From contig JASGCG010000042.1 of assembly GCA_030054235.1 (NCBI GenBank), positions 1 through 9,155 on the forward strand: a DNA stretch of 9,155 nt, in the 5' to 3' direction. Below the pieces are notes generated by a model. That model searched no databases. It was not told the origin of the DNA and saw only the letters and a program-made list of their open reading frames with translations. The DNA comes from Bacteroidia bacterium (GTDB lineage Bacteria; Planctomycetota; Phycisphaerae; Phycisphaerales; SM1A02). Numbering within the stretch: position 1 is the stretch's first letter; every line of letters starts with the position of its first letter. Both the position numbers and the translations under genes were made by a program. Below are positions 1-7,769 of this stretch, piece after piece.

Positions 1-2
1 CC

Positions 3-491
3 ACCACGATCAAGCAGGCCCATTCCTGGCTCCGCTGGATGACCGACCGCAGCTTCCGTGCATGCCGAGCGCTGTCGCACGACGAACTCCATCGCGAGTT
101 CCCCATCGGATTGGGAAGCGTGCACGCGACGCTGCTGCACCTGTACGGCGCGGAGCGGATCTGGATCGGCGTCGTCACGGGGAGCGCTGCGGCGCTCACG
201 ATGCCGACCGCGGCCGAGTGCCCGACGCTCGATGCGCTTGAGGCAGCATGGTCAACGACGCGTCGCGAGTGGGATGCATTCCTCGCCGCACTCACGCCCG
301 CCGAGTGCGCACGCGTGGTCGAGCGTGTGCGTGATGGCCGCGCGTACCGGCAGACGGTCGCCGATGCATGCATGCAAGTGCCGACGCACGCGCTCTACCA
401 CAACGCACAGCTCAGCTTCATGTTCCGATCGATGGGCCACGCACTGCCGGACTCGAGCTGGATCCTGTGGGCCCGAGAGCGGCTGGGATGA
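3..491 (+). CDS. DinB-family protein, C-terminal 162 residues (5' end outside window)
   Basis: The frame is open from the window edge, so the first ATG at 39 is probably internal and the true start lies upstream. Counting from the codon at 3, the residues fit the four-helix DinB/YfiT-like fold. There is a first-helix segment with WLRWMTDRSF, then LLHLYGAERIW carrying His46. A late THALYHNAQL segment gives His129 and His133 in an H-x3-H arrangement. These three histidines match the metal-binding triad typical of the family. DinB-like proteins are small cytosolic proteins; some are metal-dependent thiol transferases, but most have no known substrate. The gene ends 19 bp from the convergent GGDEF/EAL gene, and a GC-rich hairpin fills that gap. 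The family call is fairly sure; the specific function is unknown. Confidence 0.82.
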   Translation, partial: TTIKQAHSWLRWMTDRSFRACRALSHDELHREFPIGLGSVHATLLHLYGAERIWIGVVTGSAAALTMPTAAECPTLDALEAAWSTTRREWDAFLAALTPAECARVVERVRDGRAYRQTVADACMQVPTHALYHNAQLSFMFRSMGHALPDSSWILWARERLG

Positions 492-517
492 GGCGAGGGC
501 TCCCGGAGCCTCACGCC
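492..517. terminator. GC-rich hairpin between convergent genes, possible bidirectional terminator
   Basis: GGCTC (498-502) and GAGCC (506-510) form a 5-bp stem around a CCG loop. It is extended by an outer GGCG (492-495) / CGCC (514-517) pairing across a small internal loop. The structure fills the 19-bp gap between the DinB gene and the convergent GGDEF/EAL gene and runs over the latter's stop codon. There is no T-run on either side, so it is not a classical intrinsic terminator, and in DNA this GC-rich such a stem could arise by chance. Confidence 0.35.
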
Positions 518-2811
518 CCGCCGAGCAAGCTGGCCGGCACCGCTGGCGCGCTCGCTGGTCGGCCGAACAGCCAGCCCTGGAATCCGGTGCAGCCCGCCTC
601 GAGCAGGCGTCGGTGCTGCGCCACCGTCTCGACGCCCTCGGCGACCACGCGAAGGCCGAGCGCCGCGCTCATGGCCAGGATCGCACGCACGATCGCCTCG
701 TCATGGGGATCGGCCATCATGCGGCGGACATAGCTCCGATCGATCTTGACCTCGCTGACCGGGAGCCGGCGCAGGTAGGTCAGCGACGAGTAGCCCGTGC
801 CGAAGTCATCGAGCGAGAACTCGACGCCATGGTCGCGCAAGCGGTGCATGCGCCGTGCCGCGAAGCCCAGCTCCGTCACCACGGTGGCCTCGGTGATCTC
901 CAGGCGAAGCGCGCTGCCGGGCAGCCCCGCGGCATCGAGCGCCGCAAGCACGCGATCGGGGAACTCAGGGTGCATGAACTCGGGCCCGCTGAGGTTGACG
1001 GCGATGCGGAAACCAACTGGCGCGTGCGGCAGCCATGCCTTGGCCTGCACGCAGGCCTGTCCCAGCCCCCACGTGCCGATCGCGTGGATGAAGCCAGAGT
1101 CCTCGGCGACGGGAATGAACTCCGACGGACCGATGGACTCCCCCGCACCCGCATGCCAGCGCACGAGCGCCTCTGCCGACGCGAGCCCGCCCGAGGCGTC
1201 CACGATGGCCTGGTAGTGCAGGCCGAGCCGGCCGTCGGCGAACTCCTTGCGCAGCCGGGCCTCGAGGGCCGCGCGGCGGTCGACGCGCTGCTGCATCTCT
1301 GGCCGGAAGACGCGGACCTGGTTGCGGCCCGACTCCTTCGCGGCATACAGCGCGACATCGGCGGCGCGCAGGACGTCCATCGCACCGGGCCCCGCATCAC
1401 AGGTCAGGGCCACGCCGATCGAGACGCTGTGATGCACGGTGCCCACATCGAGCTCATAGGGCTTGCCCAAGGCGTCGACGATCTTGGCCGCGACGGACTC
1501 GGCGGTCTGTCGCGCCTCGTCGAACTTGCCGCTGAGGTGCTCGAGCAGCACCACGAACTCATCGCCACCCAGCCGCGCCACCGTGTCGTACGGCCGGACC
1601 AGGTCGCGCAGTCGACGAGCCACGGCCCGGAGCAGCTGGTCCCCCGCCGCGTGGCCGTGGGTGTCGTTGAGCCGCTTGAAACGATCGAGGTCGATCAACA
1701 GCACGGCGGTGGTCTGTTCCACGCGGCCGCGGGTGAGCAAGGCTTGGTGCAGACGGTCATCCAGCAGGCGTCGGTTGGGAAGCTCAGTCAAGGCATCGAA
1801 GAAGGCCAGCTGGTGGATGTGGCTCTCGTAGCGCTTGCGCTCGCTCAGGTCGAGCATGGTGCCGGAGAAGCGCGCGGCATGCCCGTCGTCATCACGACTG
1901 ATCAAGCCGCGCACGAGCACCGGAAGAAACGTGCCGTCATCGCAGCGGAGGCGGAGCTCGCGCTCGATGGCATCGTCACCGCCGGCGAAGGCGCGATCGA
2001 GTGCCGCATGGAAGTCGATGGCATCATCGGGGTGGACCCGGTCGAACCAGAACCCATCGATCGTCCGGCCGGAAGCGGCCTGGCCGCTGAGCATGGAGAG
2101 CCACCGAGGCGAGACGAACGTGGTCCCTGCCCGGATGTCCCAGTCCCACCAGCCGTCGTTGGTGCCACGCAGAACGCGCTCGAGTCGCTCCTCGGACTGC
2201 CGCAGCTGCACCAGGTGCTGCTCGATCACGTCACGATCGGCGAGGTTGCCGAGGTGTGCCCCGAGCTTCTCGGCCAGGATCGCGAGCATCTGCCGAGACT
2301 CATCGCCCGCGGGGACGCGCATGCCGGCCATCGCCATGGTCGACGACGCCAGCACCGCACCGATCACAGCCCCGTCGCGACCGATGACCAGTGCCGCGAT
2401 CGCCTGCGAAAGCTCCGGCCCGGGCAGCGAGGCCACCACCTGCGGCGGCAGTGGCGCCACTCGGTCGCGACCGATCGCCTCGGCGAGAAGGGGCATTGCC
2501 CGAGACCAGGCATCTGCATCGATGCCCTCGCCGTGGCAAGCGAAGGTCCGTCCCGCCGCGCGGCAAGGCTCGCACGCGATCCAGACCGCAGCGACAGGCA
2601 CGTCGAGCACGTCGATGATCGCCTCCACGAAGGCATCGGCGATCGACGATGCATCGACCGACGCGAGCAGCAGGTTCGACAGGCGGTTCATGCGCATCAG
2701 CTGGTCGACCTGACGGTCGAGCCGCGTACGCGCCGCGATCAACTGCTGCTGGAGCAGGTTGCGCGTGCTCGCCGCGAGCGATGCGGGATCATGGCCCTGG
2801 CCGTCGGACAT
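511..2811 (-). CDS. GAF-like/PAS/GGDEF/EAL protein, bifunctional c-di-GMP cyclase/phosphodiesterase
   Basis: The 766-residue cytosolic protein makes and/or hydrolyses cyclic di-GMP. Order of parts: a helical, probably coiled-coil start (about 15-45), a GAF-like region (about 45-190), a helical linker (193-215), a PAS domain (about 210-325), GGDEF (about 335-505) and EAL (about 515-755). The GGDEF signature is intact at 415-419, with metal ligands Asp374 and Glu418, and an inhibitory RxxD site (RPYD, 406-409) sits five residues upstream. The EAL domain keeps Glu547 of EAL, Asn606, Glu638, Asp668-Asp669, Lys689, Glu725/Glu728 and Gln745, so phosphodiesterase activity is expected. No membrane segment is seen. 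The frame is open back to 3069, but that part lies inside the FIST gene and reads as low-complexity Arg/Ala sequence. The ATG at 2811 is chosen because it overlaps the FIST stop (TGATG) and has a ribosome site. Net activity cannot be read from sequence. Confidence 0.93.
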   Translation of the reverse strand: MSDGQGHDPASLAASTRNLLQQQLIAARTRLDRQVDQLMRMNRLSNLLLASVDASSIADAFVEAIIDVLDVPVAAVWIACEPCRAAGRTFACHGEGIDADAWSRAMPLLAEAIGRDRVAPLPPQVVASLPGPELSQAIAALVIGRDGAVIGAVLASSTMAMAGMRVPAGDESRQMLAILAEKLGAHLGNLADRDVIEQHLVQLRQSEERLERVLRGTNDGWWDWDIRAGTTFVSPRWLSMLSGQAASGRTIDGFWFDRVHPDDAIDFHAALDRAFAGGDDAIERELRLRCDDGTFLPVLVRGLISRDDDGHAARFSGTMLDLSERKRYESHIHQLAFFDALTELPNRRLLDDRLHQALLTRGRVEQTTAVLLIDLDRFKRLNDTHGHAAGDQLLRAVARRLRDLVRPYDTVARLGGDEFVVLLEHLSGKFDEARQTAESVAAKIVDALGKPYELDVGTVHHSVSIGVALTCDAGPGAMDVLRAADVALYAAKESGRNQVRVFRPEMQQRVDRRAALEARLRKEFADGRLGLHYQAIVDASGGLASAEALVRWHAGAGESIGPSEFIPVAEDSGFIHAIGTWGLGQACVQAKAWLPHAPVGFRIAVNLSGPEFMHPEFPDRVLAALDAAGLPGSALRLEITEATVVTELGFAARRMHRLRDHGVEFSLDDFGTGYSSLTYLRRLPVSEVKIDRSYVRRMMADPHDEAIVRAILAMSAALGLRVVAEGVETVAQHRRLLEAGCTGFQGWLFGRPASAPAVPASLLGGA

Positions 2812-4013
2812 CAACTCCCCTCTGCGATGCGGTAGATCGCACCGAGCGCCGTCGTGTAGTTGTGGTACTCGTTGCGACCGCCGAGCCGCGCATACTCGCC
2901 GAAGCCGTACATGCCGAGCCACGGCGGAACGACGCCGTTGCTGGCGAGGGGCTGCTGCATACGGTGCACGAGTTCCTCCTTCATCACGCGATTGAAGAGC
3001 AGCCTGCCCCGGGCAAGGCAGTCGGCGTGGAAGACGGCGATCGGGGCCTGGCCGGGACGCCGCGCGCACATCGACTGCATCATGCGGTCCATGTCGTTGA
3101 AGATCCGGTCTTCGTCACGGACGGTGAGCCGCAGCTGCGTTCCTTCGACGGCGTCGGTGGCGTAGATGATCTCGCCATCCGTCGTGTGGTGGGTGACGAC
3201 GCGCAGGATGTGGTCATTCCCGTACTCGGCGGCGAGTGCTGGCGACAGTTCCTCGGCGAGCGCACCGATGGGAATCGTGTCGCCTTCCATGGCTTCCGGG
3301 CCGAGCCCGAGCCGTTCCAGGAAGATCGTCCATGCGGGCTCGCCCTCGAGCTCGATGATGCGGTTGCCGCGGGCCTTGGTGATGGTCATGGTCGGGCCGA
3401 CGGCGATGAAGCCGTGGCTCGCCTGGGTCTCGAACGCGAGCGTGGGATCCCAGATGCCCACGGCGAACGCCGCATGCTGGAAGCGCACGCCATCGATCGC
3501 CTGATAGGTGACCACGCCCTGCATCTGGTCGGAGCTGGTCGCCCCGAAGATCACCACGTCGGGACCGAGCACCGACTCGATCCCTTGGATGATGCGATCG
3601 TTGGCGATGTCGATGCCGGACGCGAGCAGGTAGACCATGCGCACCGGATGCGGCGTGCCGAGCAGGCCGCGCGCGAGCTCGACCCCCTTGTCGAACGAAC
3701 TGTCGCCGAAGAGGCCATCGACCTGCGAGACGGCGAACCCCTCGCCGGACACGCACATGATCGCGATGTCGTGCAGCGACTCGCCGGGCCCCTCGCGGCC
3801 GATCACGCCGGCGCAGGACGCAGCGAGCACACGGGCGCCCGGGCAGCGCGCCTGCACGACCTTGGACAGCGTGGCAACGTCATGGCCGACGCAGGCATTG
3901 ATGAACACCAGCCCGCACGCAGGCGACGACGAGCCGGTGGCAAGCTCGATGGCCTCGAGGACGGCACGTTCGGGATTGACGGCACGGGTGTTGGCTGAGT
4001 GGAACTCGAGCAT
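2811..4013 (-). CDS. FIST-domain sensory protein (FIST_N plus FIST_C), possible NosP-type sensor
   Basis: This is a 400-residue soluble protein. The FIST_N part (about 30-220) has the β-strand pattern GLVFINACVGHD and VLAASCAGVIG, and a later VVIFGATSSDQMQG. The FIST_C part (about 225-395) ends in the characteristic GMYGFGEYARLGG...HNYTTALGAIYR block. FIST is a small-ligand sensor domain. Members of the NosP group bind haem and sense nitric oxide, and are often encoded beside c-di-GMP enzymes or histidine kinases; haem binding here cannot be seen from sequence. The start at 4013 is preferred over an in-frame ATG at 4070 because GGAGG lies 4 nt upstream and the extra 19 residues look non-coding. 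The stop overlaps the next gene by one base, so FIST and the GGDEF/EAL enzyme are almost certainly co-transcribed, with FIST the likely input partner. Confidence 0.9.
   Translation of the reverse strand: MLEFHSANTRAVNPERAVLEAIELATGSSSPACGLVFINACVGHDVATLSKVVQARCPGARVLAASCAGVIGREGPGESLHDIAIMCVSGEGFAVSQVDGLFGDSSFDKGVELARGLLGTPHPVRMVYLLASGIDIANDRIIQGIESVLGPDVVIFGATSSDQMQGVVTYQAIDGVRFQHAAFAVGIWDPTLAFETQASHGFIAVGPTMTITKARGNRIIELEGEPAWTIFLERLGLGPEAMEGDTIPIGALAEELSPALAAEYGNDHILRVVTHHTTDGEIIYATDAVEGTQLRLTVRDEDRIFNDMDRMMQSMCARRPGQAPIAVFHADCLARGRLLFNRVMKEELVHRMQQPLASNGVVPPWLGMYGFGEYARLGGRNEYHNYTTALGAIYRIAEGS
2815..2822 (-). promoter_or_regulatory. Ribosome binding site of the GGDEF/EAL gene, inside the end of the FIST gene
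   Basis: On the minus strand the stretch reads GAGGGGAG. GAGG lies 7 nt and AGGGG 5 nt before the ATG at 2811. It is formed by the last codons of the FIST gene (Glu, Gly, Ser), just before its TGA. This supports 2811 as the start and suggests that the two genes are translationally coupled. Confidence 0.7.
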
Positions 4014-4175
4014 GGGGCCTCCACGATTGGCTTGCAGGTCGCAGCCCCGGTGCTGCGGCATGGGGGCCATCTTCGTCGGATGCCGTCCGCCCGTGCATCT
4101 CCAAGTCTACGCGTCAGCCGTGGCTCACCCCTCAAGCCGGAGCAAGGTTCCGTGTACCCTGATCGGCCCTCCGCC
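4014..4175. promoter_or_regulatory. Divergent intergenic region between FIST operon and prfC
   Basis: These 162 bp separate two genes that point away from each other, so promoters for both should lie here. On the plus strand a TACCCT box (4155-4160) could be a -10 element for prfC, giving a leader of about 10 nt and no Shine-Dalgarno site. On the minus strand TAGACT (4104-4109) could be a -10 for the FIST operon, with TTGAGG (4130-4135) upstream; the 20-nt spacing is too long for a good promoter. No clear operator or riboswitch is seen. The assignment rests mainly on gene orientation. Confidence 0.45.
4018..4022 (-). promoter_or_regulatory. Shine-Dalgarno site of the FIST gene
   Basis: GGAGG on the minus strand lies 4 nt before the ATG at 4013, slightly closer than ideal. 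It is the strongest Shine-Dalgarno match among the starts in this window and decides the FIST start. Confidence 0.65.
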
Positions 4176-5834
<1,659 letters not shown>

Positions 5835-6689
5835 TCAGCCGGCGGCGACCCGGTCCGCCACGGCATCGAGCAGTCGATCGGCGGCTGACGGGGCGCGGTC
5901 AAGGAAGAGCGACGGCTCGACCAGCTCGAGTTCCATGAGCAAGGGCCGGCCGCACCGACCGATCGCCAGGTCCACGCGCGCATAGGCGGGCACCCCGTGC
6001 CCGAGCTGATGGGTCACCTTGAGCACATGATGCGCCACATCCAGCTCCTCGGCCGTTGGCTCGACGAGACCCCGTGACTGCTCGGGTTGACCTGCCCATC
6101 GAGCCCCCTTGCGGACCGCATGGGAAAAGGCGCCATGGATCATCACGAGGTTCGTCTCGCCGCGATCGATCACGCTCGGCAGGAACGGCTGCACCAGGAG
6201 GTCGCGGTCCGCATGCTCGGCACGATGCGCCAACGCGAGCGCATGATCCCCCATGCGGACACGGACCGTGCCGAACGACCCTGCGCTCTCGGCCGGCTTC
6301 AGCACCAGTTCGCCATGTCGGGAAAAGACCCCGTCCCAATCCGGCGCAACGCCCGGTGCAAGCAGTGCCGTCGGCACGATGGGAACACCGTGCGCTTCGA
6401 GTTCGAGCAGGTACCCCTTGTGCAGGTTCCACTGCAGGGTCCCGGGCGCGTTCACGACAACCGTTGCGTGGCTCGTGGCCTCGATCCACCGCCGAAAACG
6501 CGGGAGCTTGGCCACGTAGTCCCACGTTGACCGGACCAGGACCACGTCATGCTCGCTCCATGCCGCATCGGCTTCATCCCATGCGTGCGCCACGCACGTC
6601 CAGCCTCGCACGGCGGCAGCAGCAGCAAGCACGGGCAAGTCGCCGTCAGGCCTGGGAAGTTCGCGTGCCGTGGCAAGCGCGATGCGCAT
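5835..6689 (-). CDS. ATP-grasp domain protein, DcsG-like, substrate unknown
   Basis: This 284-residue protein belongs to the RimK/glutathione-synthetase-like ATP-grasp group that also includes the D-cycloserine enzyme DcsG. Visible hallmarks are the N-terminal VRSTWDY (52-58), NAPGTLQWNLHKGYL (80-94), the ATP-binding lysine and glycine loop in LKPAESAGSFGT (130-141), LLVQPFLPS (164-172), RVDL (238-241) and the acidic metal-site block MELELVEPSLFL (252-263). Such enzymes activate a carboxylate with ATP to form an amide, ester or ring. No other cycloserine genes are present, so cycloserine synthesis should not be inferred. The frame is open upstream to 6842, but the protein-like pattern begins at MRIALATARE, so ATG 6689 is chosen. 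No Shine-Dalgarno site is seen; a TACGAT box sits 6 nt before the ATG. It is a single gene, convergent with prfC. Confidence 0.85.
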   Translation of the reverse strand: MRIALATARELPRPDGDLPVLAAAAAVRGWTCVAHAWDEADAAWSEHDVVLVRSTWDYVAKLPRFRRWIEATSHATVVVNAPGTLQWNLHKGYLLELEAHGVPIVPTALLAPGVAPDWDGVFSRHGELVLKPAESAGSFGTVRVRMGDHALALAHRAEHADRDLLVQPFLPSVIDRGETNLVMIHGAFSHAVRKGARWAGQPEQSRGLVEPTAEELDVAHHVLKVTHQLGHGVPAYARVDLAIGRCGRPLLMELELVEPSLFLDRAPSAADRLLDAVADRVAAG

Positions 6690-6797
6690 GGCACGATCGT
6701 ATGTCCCGTGCTGGAGCCGCGCGCCCGTCCTCCGGCACCGGCGAGCCGGTCGAATGCCCTTCGCGCTCCCGAACGCGCTCCTACCATGGCGCGAGCC
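6690..6797. promoter_or_regulatory. Short divergent region between ATP-grasp and GAF-PAS genes
   Basis: This stretch must carry the promoters of two divergent genes. On the minus strand TACGAT (6696-6701) has a -10 shape and ends 6 nt before the ATP-grasp ATG, which would put transcription start at or near the A of the ATG. On the plus strand TACCAT (6782-6787) overlaps the first candidate ATG (6786) and lies 10 nt before the second (6798). Good -35 boxes are not seen. The promoter calls are inference from spacing. Confidence 0.35.
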
Positions 6798-7730
6798 ATG
6801 AGCTACGACTCGACCGTAGGCGAACCGATGCCGATGCCGCACCGTCGATCCGACGATCGTCTGCTCGAACTCCTGTCCACGGTGGCCGTAGAACTCATGA
6901 ATCGCCCGGTCGGCGACATCGATTCAATCGTCTACCGCACGCTCGGCGGGGTCGGCGAGATGTTCGGGGTCGCCCGCGCGTACGTCTTCAGATTCTCGCC
7001 CGAGACCGATGTCATGAGCAACACCCACGAGTGGTGCTCGGTGGGCACCAGCGCACAGATCGGCGAGTTGCAGAACGTGCCGACCGAGGGCTTCCCGTGG
7101 TGGATGACCCGGATGCGCGCCGGTCGCATGATCCGCCTCACGTCGCTTGACGATCTGCCGGCACACGCGATCGGCGAGCGCGAGATCCTCGAGCCGCAGG
7201 GCATCACGTCCCTGCTCGTCCTGCCCATGTCCTTCGACGGCAAGCTGCTTGGCTTCGTCGGCTTCGATCATGTCCGCACCACGCATGCCTGGACCGAGAC
7301 CGAGGTCAGCATGCTGCGCGTCTGTGCCGCTGCCTTCGCCAGCGCGTTCGAGCGCCGGTCGCTCGAGCGACGGCTCGAGATGGCCAACCTCGTGTTCTCG
7401 CATGCGCGCGAAGGCATGTTCACCGCCGACCATGACGGCGTCGTCACCGAGGTGAATCCCGCCTGCGAATCGATCACCGGCATCCCCGCCGCAGCGGCTG
7501 TCGGCATGAGCGTGAGCGCGCTGATCCGCCCGGGCGCCGCGACGGAGTTCACGGCCGCGCTGACCAGCAACCTCACGCTCGCCAACCACTGGTCGACGGA
7601 GTTCGTCGAGCAGTACACCGGGAGCCCTGCCCGCGCCATCTGGGTGAGCATTTCGGCGTCGCGCGGCAGCGACGGCACGATCCAGCGATTCGTTGGGGTG
7701 TTTGGGCGCGGCGGCGTTGCCACGAGCTGA
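6798..7730 (+). CDS. GAF-PAS sensory protein without an output domain
   Basis: The 310-residue cytosolic protein has a GAF domain (about 22-185) followed by a PAS domain (about 193-303). The GAF is of the type often found in front of GGDEF or kinase domains: GVARAYVFRF, MSNTHEWCSVG, LQNVPTEGFPWWM, EREILEPQGITSLLVLPM and LGFVGFDHVR. The PAS has EGMFTADHDGVVTEVNPACESITG and ends in GTIQRFVGVF. In related proteins that last strand normally runs into DITERK and a catalytic domain; here it changes to GRGGVATS and stops. No output domain follows in any frame, because the convergent copper ATPase begins 39 bp later. An alternative start at 6786 adds four residues; neither start has a ribosome binding site. 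The gene may be a naturally short sensor acting through a partner, or a remnant. The ligand is unknown. Confidence 0.85.
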   Translation: MSYDSTVGEPMPMPHRRSDDRLLELLSTVAVELMNRPVGDIDSIVYRTLGGVGEMFGVARAYVFRFSPETDVMSNTHEWCSVGTSAQIGELQNVPTEGFPWWMTRMRAGRMIRLTSLDDLPAHAIGEREILEPQGITSLLVLPMSFDGKLLGFVGFDHVRTTHAWTETEVSMLRVCAAAFASAFERRSLERRLEMANLVFSHAREGMFTADHDGVVTEVNPACESITGIPAAAAVGMSVSALIRPGAATEFTAALTSNLTLANHWSTEFVEQYTGSPARAIWVSISASRGSDGTIQRFVGVFGRGGVATS

Positions 7731-7769
7731 AGCCCGCTGCAGCCAGCACGCGCCGCCACGAGCCACCAC

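Noticed and set aside
58..2835. A 925-codon open frame on the plus strand, opposite the GGDEF/EAL gene
   Set aside because: The translation is rich in Arg, Ala, Gly and His with no domain pattern, and it mirrors a clearly real gene on the other strand. Long antisense frames are expected from strong third-position GC bias.
2649..3998. A 449-codon plus-strand open frame opposite the FIST gene
   Set aside because: It has the same biased composition and no recognisable motif, and the minus-strand reading has an unmistakable FIST pattern with a ribosome site.
5835..6689. Evidence for a cycloserine biosynthetic cluster
   Set aside because: Only a DcsG-like family match is present. No O-ureidoserine synthase, racemase, acetyltransferase or exporter genes are in the window.
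7710..7757. A 7-bp GC-only inverted repeat (GGCGGCG/CGCCGCC) spanning the end of the GAF-PAS gene and the gap before copA, as a terminator
   Set aside because: The loop is 34 nt and there is no T-run. A match of this kind is likely by chance in such GC-rich sequence.
7719..7763. Direct repeat GCCACGAGC (7719-7727 and 7755-7763) flanking the end of the GAF-PAS gene, as a mobile-element or deletion footprint
   Set aside because: Nine bases is too short in this base composition, and no element lies between the copies.
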